Shown here: one piece after another, positions 8,284 through 17,604 of the stretch
Layout of the letters: the number at the start of each line of letters is the position of its first letter
Numbering within the stretch: the first letter of the stretch is position 1
Position numbers and translations under genes: made by a program
Assembly (NCBI RefSeq): GCF_000292525.1
Contig: NZ_AEYF01000048.1
Coordinates: 248,001-312,000, forward strand
Length of the DNA: 64,000 nt
From: Rhizobium sp. CCGE 510
Lineage (GTDB): Bacteria > Pseudomonadota > Alphaproteobacteria > Rhizobiales > Rhizobiaceae
Reading direction: 5' to 3'
Notes under the pieces: generated by a model
What the model saw: only the letters and a program-made list of their open reading frames with translations
The model's database searches: none
What the model was told of the DNA's origin: nothing

Positions 8284-9300
8284 ATGACTTCACTCGCAAC
8301 GGAACAGACGATGAGCCAAATCACAGGACGATCGGTAAAGCTGCAGCGCAGCATCGTAATTGGCTTTGGTCTGCTTGCTGCACTTCTCGTGCTGGGTACG
8401 ATCCTCGTTCCGGGGTTTATCTCGCCCCGTAACGCGCGTTCGATATTGCTGCTTGCCGCTTTCCTGGGGCTTGCATCGTTGGGACAGACGCTATGTGCCA
8501 TGGTCGGCGCGCTTGATCTCTCCATTCCATATGTCATCGGGGGAGCGAATATTCTCTTCCCAAGCCTGTTGGTCACCGGGATGCCTGCCTGGCTGGCCGT
8601 GATAGTGGTCGTTCTCCTGGGAGCAGCAATCGGGCTTGCGAACGGCTTTTTGAGCTTCAAGCTGCAGGGCCAGGCTCTCATCATGTCCCTAGGGGTCGGC
8701 TTCGCATTTGTCGGCGCGGTACAACTCTACACCTCCATCGGTTCCGACTACGGCGGAACGGTTTTCGCCCCCGTACCGGACTGGCTCCGGAATATCGCCG
8801 CGTTCAACGGGAAGACCTTCGGGCTGCCCCTGCCGCCCGTGGTGCTGGTGTGGCTCCTCGTCACGCTCGTCACCATCTGGGCTCTGTATAACACATGGTT
8901 CGGCCGCTCCATCTACGCCGTCGGCGGCAGCAGGACTGCAGCGGCACGGCTTGGCATTTCCGAAACCAAGGTCTGGACCAGCATTCACGGTATCAGTGGG
9001 GCGATGTCGGCACTGACGGGCGTATTGCTGCTCGGGTTTTCCGGCGGCGGCTTCGTTGGCGTCGGAGACCCATATCTCTTCACCACCGTTGCGGCCGTTG
9101 TGATCGGTGGCACCTCGTTGCTCGGTGGCGCAGGCGGATACGGGGCAACCGTTCTCGGGGTACTCGTATTGACCATATTGACGTCCCTGCTGGTCGGGCT
9201 CGGCCTCAGCTTTGCCGCGCAGCAGGCGATCGTGGGTCTGCTGATCGTGCCGATGGTGGCCGTCTACGCGCGTACCCCGCATATCCGCAACCAGATCTGA
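8284..9300 (+). CDS. ABC importer permease, RbsC/BPD_transp_2 type (second subunit)
   Basis: A 338-residue multi-spanning permease of the same family as the preceding gene. Seen: an early G-Q-T-L-C-A-M-V-G-A-L-D-L-S segment, G-R-S-I-Y-A-V-G-G-S in the middle, and V-I-G-G-T-S-L-L-G-G-A-G-G-Y-G near the C terminus, the typical ATPase-contact region. It starts 12 bases after the first permease (ribosome site AGGGAGGA). With the proteins at 2347, 5744 and 7303 it makes a complete importer. Confidence 0.88.
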   Translation: MTSLATEQTMSQITGRSVKLQRSIVIGFGLLAALLVLGTILVPGFISPRNARSILLLAAFLGLASLGQTLCAMVGALDLSIPYVIGGANILFPSLLVTGMPAWLAVIVVVLLGAAIGLANGFLSFKLQGQALIMSLGVGFAFVGAVQLYTSIGSDYGGTVFAPVPDWLRNIAAFNGKTFGLPLPPVVLVWLLVTLVTIWALYNTWFGRSIYAVGGSRTAAARLGISETKVWTSIHGISGAMSALTGVLLLGFSGGGFVGVGDPYLFTTVAAVVIGGTSLLGGAGGYGATVLGVLVLTILTSLLVGLGLSFAAQQAIVGLLIVPMVAVYARTPHIRNQI

Positions 9301-9316
9301 TCGGAGGGCCGGCAAA

Positions 9317-9826
9317 ATGAAGATTGTCGCGATAACCGGCAATGTCTCGCGCCCCTCGAAGACGCGGGCGCTCGGGGAATACGCACTCTCGAGCGTCCCG
9401 CCCGGCCACGCCCGGTATCTGTTTGACCTAGTCGATGTTCTCCCGGTGTTAGGAACCACGCTGTGGCGTTCGCAGGCTCCTGCTGAACTTACGAACGTTC
9501 TTGACGCAATCCAGTCTTCAGACGTTCTCGTTGTGGGGACACCGGTCTTCAAGTCCTCGATGACCGGTCTTCTCAAGCATCTTTTCGACCTCTTCGAAAT
9601 GACAGCCCTGCAGGGGAAACCCGTTTTGATATTCGCAACGGGTAAGGCCGAAGCCCATGGCGAGCATGTCGAGGCGCACCTGCGCTCATTGATGGGCTTC
9701 TTCAAAGCCGAGGTTCGCGGTGACTTCATCTATGCGATGGACGAAGACTTCCCGGATTCGGCACCGTCTGCGGAACTTCGGGAGCGGGTCGACCGCCAAC
9801 TCGCACGCACTCTGGGCCATGGTTAG
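9317..9826 (+). CDS. NAD(P)H-dependent FMN reductase, SsuE/flavodoxin-fold type
   Basis: A 169-residue flavodoxin-like FMN reductase. Residues 1-20 give the early phosphate loop (G-N-V-S-R-P-S-K-T). A V-V-G-T-P-V-F-K-S-S-M-T-G-L-L-K-H-L-F-D segment (about 75-94) matches the family's FMN/dimer region. Members such as SsuE reduce FMN for two-component monooxygenases. The family differs from that of the reductase at 37, so the cluster carries two unrelated flavin reductases. It sits 16 bases after the permease and 15 before ribB, probably in one transcript. Confidence 0.85.
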   Translation: MKIVAITGNVSRPSKTRALGEYALSSVPPGHARYLFDLVDVLPVLGTTLWRSQAPAELTNVLDAIQSSDVLVVGTPVFKSSMTGLLKHLFDLFEMTALQGKPVLIFATGKAEAHGEHVEAHLRSLMGFFKAEVRGDFIYAMDEDFPDSAPSAELRERVDRQLARTLGHG

Positions 9827-9841
9827 TTCAAGGAGAAGAAC

Positions 9842-10654
9842 ATGAAGTTTGCTGCCATCGAGAGCGCGGTTAAAGCAATCGCCGCCGGAGAGATGATCAT
9901 CGTCGTGGACGATGAAGACCGGGAAAACGAAGGCGACATCCTCGTTGCCGCGGAGAAGGTGACGAATGATCATGTTGCTTTCATGATGCGTTATGCGCGC
10001 GGCCTGATCTGCGTGCCGATGAACGGGGACCGGTTGGACGAACTGGATATCCCGCTGATGGTGGAGCGCAACTCGGATTCCATGCAGACGGCGTTCACGG
10101 TCTCGGTGGACCTGATAGAAGGCGTATCAACCGGTATTTCCGCAGAAGACCGCGCCAAGACCATTAGGGCGCTTGCCGACGCATCGACGATGCCGGAGGA
10201 CCTCTCCCGGCCAGGCCACATATTCCCCCTGCGGGCAAACCCGTCCGGTGTTGTCGGACGCCCCGGCCATACGGAAGCCGCGGTGGATTTCGCTCGGCTC
10301 GCCGGGCTCAAGCCAGCGGGTGTTATCTGCGAAATCGCCAACGACGACGGCACTATGGCGCGTCTTCCCGAGCTCAGCGAATTCGCCGCGCGCCACAACC
10401 TTCTCATGGTGACCATCGAAGCCCTGATCGATTATTGCCGCGAGATCGATGAACGCGGCCCTCGTGTAGAGGACGCAGCCGCGGCGGAGGCGCTGTCCAA
10501 TGTTTCGTATCTGGCAAGCAGACGTTCTACATGCCCCCAACGGGAGAGCGGAACTACTGCGTTTGCAGTCTCCGATACAGCACAAGAAAAGCGCGTTTCG
10601 CAGGTGCCAACGGGGGAACGGACCTTGGGTTCGCAGTGCGATGATTGGGCATGA
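9842..10654 (+). CDS. ribB: 3,4-dihydroxy-2-butanone-4-phosphate synthase (RibB) with an abnormal C terminus
   Basis: RibB makes the four-carbon precursor of riboflavin from ribulose 5-phosphate. Seen: D-D-E-D-R-E-N-E-G-D (about 22-31), the core G-V-S-T-G-I-S-A-E-D-R (about 95-105) and R-P-G-H-I-F-P-L-R (about 121-129), all catalytic-region motifs. The family usually ends near residue 205-215. Here about 55 more residues follow, and the last 12 or so come from the edge of the IS6-like remnant at 10613, so the native end was probably lost. A local riboflavin gene in a flavin-monooxygenase operon suggests boosted FMN supply (inference). A standalone RibB, with no GTP cyclohydrolase II domain. 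Confidence 0.85.
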   Translation: MKFAAIESAVKAIAAGEMIIVVDDEDRENEGDILVAAEKVTNDHVAFMMRYARGLICVPMNGDRLDELDIPLMVERNSDSMQTAFTVSVDLIEGVSTGISAEDRAKTIRALADASTMPEDLSRPGHIFPLRANPSGVVGRPGHTEAAVDFARLAGLKPAGVICEIANDDGTMARLPELSEFAARHNLLMVTIEALIDYCREIDERGPRVEDAAAAEALSNVSYLASRRSTCPQRESGTTAFAVSDTAQEKRVSQVPTGERTLGSQCDDWA

Positions 10655-10990
10655 CAAACCGTGACCTGCTTTATCGCCCCCGCCGCTTTCCTGCTGAAAT
10701 TATTGCGCACGCGGTGTGCGCTTTCTTTCCGTTTTGCTTTTGCGCCTGCGGGTGATCGAGCACATGCTGGCCGGTCCTGGGATCATTGTCTCGCACCAGA
10801 CGATCCGCCTGTGGGCAGACTAATTTGGTCGTACCTTCGCCAACAACAAGCTTCGATCCTACCACGCTGTAAAACGAGAGTTCATGCCGGATGTAGCGCT
10901 TCGGCTCCACCCTGTTCCACACCCCACCCATGGCCTCACCACGAGCCATCGTCGCGAACTGGGAGTAGCAGCGATGAACCTAGGGCCCCA
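10613..10990 (+). pseudogene. decayed IS6-family transposase, copy 1
   Basis: From the ATG at 10651 the frame gives R-P-R-R-F-P-A-E-I-I-A-H-A-V, then after a stop V-I-E-H-M-L, I-I-V-S-H-Q-T-I-R-L-W and F-G-R-T-F-A-N. This matches the N-terminal third of IS6/IS240-type transposases. It then jumps to A-V-K-R-E-F-M-P-D-V (about 10870-10900), a segment close to the C terminus in this family, so the DDE core is deleted. The first bases match the start of the second copy at 17605. It lies between ribB and the AraC gene. No intact terminal repeat was identified. Confidence 0.75.
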
Positions 10991-11169
10991 AATTGCTCGC
11001 GCATCACTGACAAAATAGACCGGCGTCATGGGCTCGCCTCTTTGCCCTTAAGTCTAAGGTTCCCGTCGAAGTGACGGCGAGGACCGGCTGCAACCCCTCA
11101 ATTGCCCTGTTCGCCCGTCGATGGCGAAAGGCCGACCTCATGCTTGGATACCGTTTCGGGAAGGAAGTG

Positions 11170-12171
11170 ATGATGTGGAGAGTTGAGAGTGTCCCCTATA
11201 AGATTGACCATTTCTCGCTCAAAGGCACTTGCAGCGAGGAACTCGCGGAAGCGCTTTCCAGGCTTTCCCCGCAATCTCCAGCGCATGTAGAGGGCGATAA
11301 GACGACCGCCTACGATATACATGCGATTGCCAATGGCCCGATTGCAGTTATTGCCGCGCATTACGAGGGCGACCTAACGGTCCAGCACCAGGGACCCGCG
11401 GAGGCAAACATTATCATGCTTCCACTATATGGGCGATCGGTCGTTACCGTGGACGGCAGACAAATCCTGTCAGAGGGAAGGCGTGGCGTTTTCGTGAACA
11501 GTATGTCGGCGAGTACAACCCAATTCATTGGGCCCAGGAAACATTTGGGTCTTAGGATCTCCCATGATGAGCTGACGCGCCGTTTAGCACGTCGGCTCAA
11601 TACGCCAATAAGAGGCAGCCTCGATTTTTCGGCAGAAATAGACTTATCGGTCGGGTTCGGCTCCCTTTTGGTGCAACTGGTAGCAGTGCTTTATGCTGGA
11701 TTACGAGAAGGAACCCTCCTTGAATCGCCGATAGCACTTAATCACCTCACCGAAACGACGATGGAGCTTTTGATCGAAGCTGCGCAGCATCGCTACTCAC
11801 CTGAGTTATGCCGCGTTGCTGAACCACCCTTACCCAAGGCCGTTAAGCGGGCGGTCGACTATATGCGTGCCAATATTGCTCGGCCGCTATCTCTTGATGA
11901 AATCGCAACGGCTTGTGGCGTAAGCCGACGCACTCTTCAGAGCGGTTTTCGCAACTTCCGAAATACGACCCCTCTGGCATTTCTGCAGCACCTACGGTTG
12001 GAATCAGTGCATCAGGAACTGATGACAGGCGAGCCTGGCCTCTCGGTCAAGCAGGTCGCTCTGAAATGGGGCTTCATTCATAGAGGCAGATTTTCTGCGG
12101 ACTATCGCAAGCGCTATGGAGTATATCCCTCTGAAACATTGCGTATATCAGAGGCGGATTGCGCTGACTGA
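11170..12171 (+). CDS. AraC-family transcriptional regulator
   Basis: About 333 residues. An N-terminal sensor domain (AraC-binding-like, about 1-210) is followed by a C-terminal pair of helix-turn-helix motifs (about 235-325): R-P-L-S-L-D-E-I-A-T-A-C-G-V-S-R-R-T-L-Q and V-K-Q-V-A-L-K-W-G-F-I-H-R-G-R-F-S-x-D-Y. The second motif, with G-F-x-H-x-G-R-F, is typical of the EutR/OruR-like branch. The frame is open from 11071, but AAGGAAG before the ATGs at 11170/11173 favours the shorter form. It lies just after an IS6 remnant and before the chemoreceptor. Target genes are not evident. AT-richer codon use than the first operon suggests separate origin. Confidence 0.85.
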   Translation: MMWRVESVPYKIDHFSLKGTCSEELAEALSRLSPQSPAHVEGDKTTAYDIHAIANGPIAVIAAHYEGDLTVQHQGPAEANIIMLPLYGRSVVTVDGRQILSEGRRGVFVNSMSASTTQFIGPRKHLGLRISHDELTRRLARRLNTPIRGSLDFSAEIDLSVGFGSLLVQLVAVLYAGLREGTLLESPIALNHLTETTMELLIEAAQHRYSPELCRVAEPPLPKAVKRAVDYMRANIARPLSLDEIATACGVSRRTLQSGFRNFRNTTPLAFLQHLRLESVHQELMTGEPGLSVKQVALKWGFIHRGRFSADYRKRYGVYPSETLRISEADCAD

Positions 12172-12442
12172 CCTACGATCAGCCAGCGCGCTCGACCGTC
12201 TTCGTGGCTTGATAGCAACAGAACTCTCCAGTAAGCCGACTGGCTCGGCCCAAGATCTTCCTTGCAGATGATCCCCTGAACGCAACGATGTTCCGATTTG
12301 CGCAGCGCAGTTTCAAACCAGTACAGGGTTTAATCATATGGTAAGTCTGCCGCGCTCATCTCACACGTGGCGGTCGATTTCACAATGTTGTTGACCGCGT
12401 CGCTAATGGAAACCGGTGTAATTTATAGCCCATGAGGAACGC

Positions 12443-14710
12443 ATGTCGAGACTGCCGCTATCCCTACTTTTAATGGTTTTGGCAATTATCCCGTTGACGG
12501 CGTTCGTACTCATCGGAGTATCAACATCACTGGGATATTACCACGAATACTCTACGTTCCGAAGCGCACAAACAACGCAGCAACTTGGGCGGGAAGGCGG
12601 GTTCCTCGCCCAAGCTATAGCGGCGGAAGCGTTTGCAGGCGCCGACGTCCGTCGGGCAAAGCGAGCCGCATCGGACAGCGCATTTACAGCAGTCTTTTCC
12701 GCTTATGACTCTTGGAAAAAGGCATTTGACGATCCGGCCATAGAGCGGGCAGTACAGATCATTCGTGAAAGGCGGGAGAATATCGACAGCTTCCGCCGGC
12801 GCGTCGATGACGGAACGGCTGGCGAGGCGGAGGGAGCCGTTGCCTTGCGCCCAGCAGCCGTTGCGGGCTTGGAGCTCGTCCGTCGCACTGGGGCGACTGT
12901 CAATAATTTGGATTTGGCACGCCAAATTACCGGTTTTCACGCGCTGATGCAGATCACGGAAGCTAGTTTGCTGGAGATCAGGCCCGGCCGAGCCTACATC
13001 AAAAATTCAGTGATGTCCGTCGATCTATTCTCGTCCCTCTTACAGTCAAAAAATCTAAAGCAGCTTTATGTGCCTACGATGCACGAATTTCTCCCTGCCG
13101 ATCTCGTCAAATCTTATGACGACTTCGAGGCCGGCGCCGCAGGCAAGTTCATCGCGGGCGTTCGCGATCAGATGTATGCGAACCAGCCGGGCGTTTCCTT
13201 CCCCCCCGAGACGTCGGATCGATGGAATGAAATCACCCAACAGCGGGCTGCTTTGTTGACCGAACTCATAATGCGCACCGGCGACAAGTTGGACGAGATG
13301 GCATTTCAGCGGTACGCCGATCTTCGCAATGCCTTTATAGGCTACTCCGGCGCCACGCTTCTGATCATGTCTACGGTACTCATTCTGTGCATTTCGGTCG
13401 TTCGGAGAATTTCAAGTTCCATTCGGACTCTGACAAGCCGAATGAAGGCACTCGCAGAAGGCGATACGTCGGCGCCGGTGCCCTTGACGATCCGACGCGA
13501 CGAGATCGGGGACATGGCGCGTTGCCTTGAGTTTTTCCGCGGCGCGGCCATACAAAAAAATCATTTAGAGACATCTGCGGAAGCTGAGCGCATTCGTTCT
13601 GAGAAAGAGAAGCTGGATATTCAGATAAGGGCTGAAAAAGAAGCAGAAGAGCGCCTCGTCCGAGCGACGACGGCATTGGCAACCGGGTTGAAGCGGATGG
13701 CGGATGGAGACTTGATTTATGAGATTGAGGAGCCGTTAGCGCCACAGTTTGAAACGTTGCGCGGGGATTTCAACGCTTCCATTCGTCAGCTCCGGCACGC
13801 GCTTGTTACCGTCGGCCATTCAGTCGAAACGGTCACGAATGGCAGCTCGGGCGTCTCGGCCGCATCTGAAAATCTTTCAAGACGCACTGAGCAGCAGGCG
13901 GCTTCGCTCGAGGAAACTGCAGCGGCATTGGAGGAAATAACCGTCAACGTTGCGTCGACCACAAAGAGGACGGCCGAGGCGCGCGGAGCCGTCCAACAAA
14001 TGCGAAATCATGCGGAAATGTCCGGTCGGGTTGTACGCAATGCTATCGGAGCCATGCATCGCATTGAGAACTCCTCCAAACAGATTTCGCAGATCATCAG
14101 CGTCATCGACGCGATCGCCTTCCAAACAAACCTCCTGGCGCTGAACGCCGGCGTCGAAGCAGCGCGTGCTGGCGACGCGGGAAGAGGCTTTGCGGTTGTT
14201 GCCCAGGAGGTCAGGGAGCTTGCGCAGCGCTCAGCGACAGCGGCGAAAGAAATCAAGGTTCTCATCGCCAATTCAGCTCTGGCGGTCGACGAGGGGGTAA
14301 GGCTCGTGAGCGAAACCGGATCGGGCCTGAGAACGATTGAAGAGCTTGTGCAGGATGTAAATCTTCATATGGACGCAATCGCAACGGCCTCCCAAGAACA
14401 ATCGTCGGGCCTGCGCGAGATCAACGGCGCGGTTAATCATATGGACCATGCCACTCAAGAAAATGCGAGCATGGTCGCGGAGATGAATTCTGCAGGATCA
14501 CACCTCGCCCAAGAGAGCCAAAGCCTCGCCGCGCTGTTGAGACATTTCCACTTCGAAGAAAAGAGCGCGGATTTTCAGCCACAGACGGTGACGGGCGAAC
14601 TTGGAAAGATGTCCCCGACCGGTCAGACAAGGGTTGACCGCGGAAACTATCCGATGCGCCGCGGTAACCTGGCACTCGCGCCTTCGAACGATGATTGGCA
14701 AGCGTTCTAA
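12443..14710 (+). CDS. methyl-accepting chemotaxis protein with nitrate/nitrite-sensor-like periplasmic domain
   Basis: A 755-residue membrane chemoreceptor. A first membrane helix lies at about 8-30 and a second at about 298-322. The periplasmic region between them begins with an L-G-R-E-G-G-F-L-A helix and resembles NIT (nitrate/nitrite sensing) helical domains. A HAMP domain follows (about 322-375), then a long coiled-coil signalling domain whose hairpin tip reads F-Q-T-N-L-L-A-L-N-A-G-V-E-A-A-R-A-G (about 561-578). It would signal to CheA/CheW. No che genes are near, and no C-terminal CheR-binding pentapeptide is visible. The ligand class is tentative. Confidence 0.9.
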   Translation: MSRLPLSLLLMVLAIIPLTAFVLIGVSTSLGYYHEYSTFRSAQTTQQLGREGGFLAQAIAAEAFAGADVRRAKRAASDSAFTAVFSAYDSWKKAFDDPAIERAVQIIRERRENIDSFRRRVDDGTAGEAEGAVALRPAAVAGLELVRRTGATVNNLDLARQITGFHALMQITEASLLEIRPGRAYIKNSVMSVDLFSSLLQSKNLKQLYVPTMHEFLPADLVKSYDDFEAGAAGKFIAGVRDQMYANQPGVSFPPETSDRWNEITQQRAALLTELIMRTGDKLDEMAFQRYADLRNAFIGYSGATLLIMSTVLILCISVVRRISSSIRTLTSRMKALAEGDTSAPVPLTIRRDEIGDMARCLEFFRGAAIQKNHLETSAEAERIRSEKEKLDIQIRAEKEAEERLVRATTALATGLKRMADGDLIYEIEEPLAPQFETLRGDFNASIRQLRHALVTVGHSVETVTNGSSGVSAASENLSRRTEQQAASLEETAAALEEITVNVASTTKRTAEARGAVQQMRNHAEMSGRVVRNAIGAMHRIENSSKQISQIISVIDAIAFQTNLLALNAGVEAARAGDAGRGFAVVAQEVRELAQRSATAAKEIKVLIANSALAVDEGVRLVSETGSGLRTIEELVQDVNLHMDAIATASQEQSSGLREINGAVNHMDHATQENASMVAEMNSAGSHLAQESQSLAALLRHFHFEEKSADFQPQTVTGELGKMSPTGQTRVDRGNYPMRRGNLALAPSNDDWQAF

Positions 14711-14888
14711 AGCGTATGGGCGGCGTCGCCGACGACAGTCAAATACGCATCTTTGATGAATGTGAATGAGAGCGATATCCCGGTGGGGTAGCGGCCGGCA
14801 TGGTACTCCGCCAAATGACTTGTGCGGTCCTAACAAAACCTTGGCTTGACGCATGATTGTTCAGCCACGTTACAAGAGGACTTGGCAC

Positions 14889-17603
14889 ATGAAACAGATA
14901 CGTCAATCGGAACCAACATCCCGCCTCGGACAGCCTGTGGAAACGCAGATGGCGACTGATGCTCAAAACATCGAGGGGCGTCACGCCTTACGCAATGCGG
15001 TCAATGCCAGTCCTCCGCTTGCCACGGGCACGGCACCGCCATTTCCGGAGGCCTCCATTGTCCGGCCATCGCACGGTCACGACGAGGATGTCGCGAGGCT
15101 GGGGCAACCCTTTAAGAAGTCTTTTCGGGCGCCCCCCCGGCAACCTGAGACAAACGTCGACATGCCATTCAACGCCGAAGAGATGTCCAGTGCCGTCGTA
15201 CTCGACGCGATCCCGTTACCCGTCTTCTTCAAGAACAGGGATGGGGTACACCTTGGTTGCAACAGGGCGTTTGAAAGCTTCTCCGGTCGCTCAAGAGCAG
15301 AGATTATCGGAAAAACCGTTTTCGATTTGGTACCCGCACCCATAGCCGAGACGTATGCCGCGTTGGACGAGGCGCTTTTTGCAAATGGCGGCGTTCAGCA
15401 ATATGAAGCAAAGGCCACCGCCGAAGATGGTGGCGTAGTTGATCTTTTACTCAGCAAAACAGCGATCACTGATATCGCCGGTAACAGGATCGGCTTGGTT
15501 GGCGCGATGTTAGACATCACAGAACGAAAACGTGCGGAGCATGATCTCAAAGAGGCTCTTGAATTCGCAGAGGGAATTATCGCCGCCATTCCTGACGTTC
15601 TGTTCGAGGTAGATGCCGACGGTCGCTACCTGCAGGTCTGGGCAAGGGATCAGGAGCTCCTGGCGCAGCCAAAAGAAGTGCTGCTCGGCAAGCTTGTCCG
15701 CGATTCGCTCCCCCCAGATCAGGCCGACATCGCTATGCTGGCTCTTGAAGAAGCCGATGAAACCGGCGCCTCCTACGGGCGATGTGTCCGTATCGCTCTT
15801 CCAAATGGCGAATCCCGCTGGTTTGAACTGTCGGTGGCAAAGCGACCAAGCAGCAATCACTCAACCGTCACTTTTCTTGTGTTATCTCGCGATATTACAG
15901 AGCGAAAGCACGCCGAGGGAACAATCATTGAAGCTCGGACTCGCCTCCTAAGTGTCCTGCAGACCATTCCGGACATGGTATGGCTGAAAGACGTAACAGG
16001 CAAATATCTGTTGTGCAATCATGCCTTCGAAGGATTGGTCGGCAAGGCAGAAACGGAAATCGTCGGGAAAACGGATTATGATCTGTTTACTGCCGAACTC
16101 GCCCAGTTTTTTCGGGACAAGGATAAGGAGGCTATGCAAGCCGGCCGTATTCTCATCAATGAGGAACGGATCACCGCTCACGAGGATGATCAATCGGTGC
16201 TTTTGGAAACTCGTAAGGTTCCGGTATTTTCGGGGGGAAAGCTGACCGGGATTCTCGGCGTGGCCCGCGATATCACCGAACTTGACACGTCCCGTAAGAA
16301 AATTCGTCAGATGGCATTCTATGATTCTCTGACCGGCCTGCCTAACCGGACACTTTTCAATGAACAGTTACGCGAGATGATCAGGGACGCGGCTTCGGCG
16401 GGCCAGCGAGCCGGGGTGATGCTGATCGACATGGACCATTTCAAAGCGATCAATGACACTATGGGACATCCCGTCGGTGACGATTTGCTGCGGCAGGTGG
16501 CGACCCGCTTGAAAGAAGGCGTCCGTGCCAGCGACACAGTGGCGAGACTCGGTGGCGATGAATTTGCAGTCTTGCTGCCGAATGTTCAGGACAATGACGA
16601 TTTGGCTCAAATTGCCAGCAGAATGCTCGCCGCATTCGGCGAACGCTTCATGCTTTCCGACAGGGAGATCTTTGTATCCTGCAGCATTGGGATATCGGTA
16701 TTTCCAGATGACGGCGACGCACCCGACGATTTGGTGAAATATGCAGATTCTGCGATGTATTTAGCGAAGCGCTCGGGGCGTAGCAACTTCCGATTCTACT
16801 CAAGGGATCTCACGATTGGGGCTGAAAAGCGCCTGGCGCTAGAATCAGACCTACGCCTAGCTATGAAACATGGGCAACTTGAACTCCATTATCAGCCAAA
16901 GGTCCTATTGGACAACGGAAAGGTGATTGGTTCAGAAGCACTGCTTCGATGGCATCATCCGAAGATGGGAATGATCCCTCCGGGAGAATTTATAGGTGTC
17001 GCCGAGGAAACCGGACTGATCATCGATCTCGGACGATGGGTGCTGCATGAGGCGTGTCTGATGGCTGCCGCCATGAATGCAGATGGACTGCCCCCACACA
17101 AGATCGCGATAAATTTGTCTCCTAAGCAGTTTCAATGCCCACATTTGTCGCAAACGGTGGCGGACGTATTGCAGGAAACCGGTTGTCGTGCGGAGTGGAT
17201 CGAGGTCGAAATAACTGAGAGTCTCCTGCTCCACAACTGCGAGGGCGTTTCGACGACACTCTCTCAATTGCATGCGAGCGGAATTTCCATAGCGATCGAT
17301 GATTTCGGCACCGGCTACTCATCTCTGAGCTATTTGGCTAACTTTCCCATTGATACCCTCAAGATTGACCGGTCATTCATCACTCGATCGGATAAGCGAA
17401 GTCGAGAACTGGTGAAGGCAATTCTTTCGATCGCGCGCTGCCTAGGGCAAAATGTGGTCGCTGAGGGCGTGGAGACGGTCGATCAAGAAAAATTCTTGGT
17501 TGAAAGCGGCTGCGCTGTGGCACAAGGGTTCTACTATAGTAAGCCCGTCCCGAAGTCCGAACTTCTCGTCGCAAACGCGCGCCCCAAGGCATCGAAACGT
17601 TAA
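14889..17603 (+). CDS. PAS-GGDEF-EAL protein (diguanylate cyclase / c-di-GMP phosphodiesterase)
   Basis: A cytoplasmic protein of about 904 residues with three PAS-like sensor domains (about 95-210, 220-335, 340-455), then GGDEF and EAL. The cyclase motif G-G-D-E-F is intact (about 555-559), and R-x-x-D lies five residues upstream, the usual inhibitory site. The EAL domain keeps E-A-L, N-L-S-P, E-I-T-E, D-D-F-G-T-G-Y-S-S-L, K-I-D-R and A-E-G-V-E, so both activities look possible. No membrane helices are evident. The ATG at 14889 has AAGAGGA 8 bases upstream; an earlier ATG at 14853 lacks a good site. It follows the chemoreceptor, so the pair may couple sensing to motility or biofilm choice. 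Confidence 0.9.
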   Translation: MKQIRQSEPTSRLGQPVETQMATDAQNIEGRHALRNAVNASPPLATGTAPPFPEASIVRPSHGHDEDVARLGQPFKKSFRAPPRQPETNVDMPFNAEEMSSAVVLDAIPLPVFFKNRDGVHLGCNRAFESFSGRSRAEIIGKTVFDLVPAPIAETYAALDEALFANGGVQQYEAKATAEDGGVVDLLLSKTAITDIAGNRIGLVGAMLDITERKRAEHDLKEALEFAEGIIAAIPDVLFEVDADGRYLQVWARDQELLAQPKEVLLGKLVRDSLPPDQADIAMLALEEADETGASYGRCVRIALPNGESRWFELSVAKRPSSNHSTVTFLVLSRDITERKHAEGTIIEARTRLLSVLQTIPDMVWLKDVTGKYLLCNHAFEGLVGKAETEIVGKTDYDLFTAELAQFFRDKDKEAMQAGRILINEERITAHEDDQSVLLETRKVPVFSGGKLTGILGVARDITELDTSRKKIRQMAFYDSLTGLPNRTLFNEQLREMIRDAASAGQRAGVMLIDMDHFKAINDTMGHPVGDDLLRQVATRLKEGVRASDTVARLGGDEFAVLLPNVQDNDDLAQIASRMLAAFGERFMLSDREIFVSCSIGISVFPDDGDAPDDLVKYADSAMYLAKRSGRSNFRFYSRDLTIGAEKRLALESDLRLAMKHGQLELHYQPKVLLDNGKVIGSEALLRWHHPKMGMIPPGEFIGVAEETGLIIDLGRWVLHEACLMAAAMNADGLPPHKIAINLSPKQFQCPHLSQTVADVLQETGCRAEWIEVEITESLLLHNCEGVSTTLSQLHASGISIAIDDFGTGYSSLSYLANFPIDTLKIDRSFITRSDKRSRELVKAILSIARCLGQNVVAEGVETVDQEKFLVESGCAVAQGFYYSKPVPKSELLVANARPKASKR

Positions 17604-17604
17604 C

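Noticed and set aside
8689..9729. 346-codon minus-strand open frame opposite the second permease
   Set aside because: Composition and lack of motifs identify it as an antisense shadow of the permease and FMN-reductase genes.
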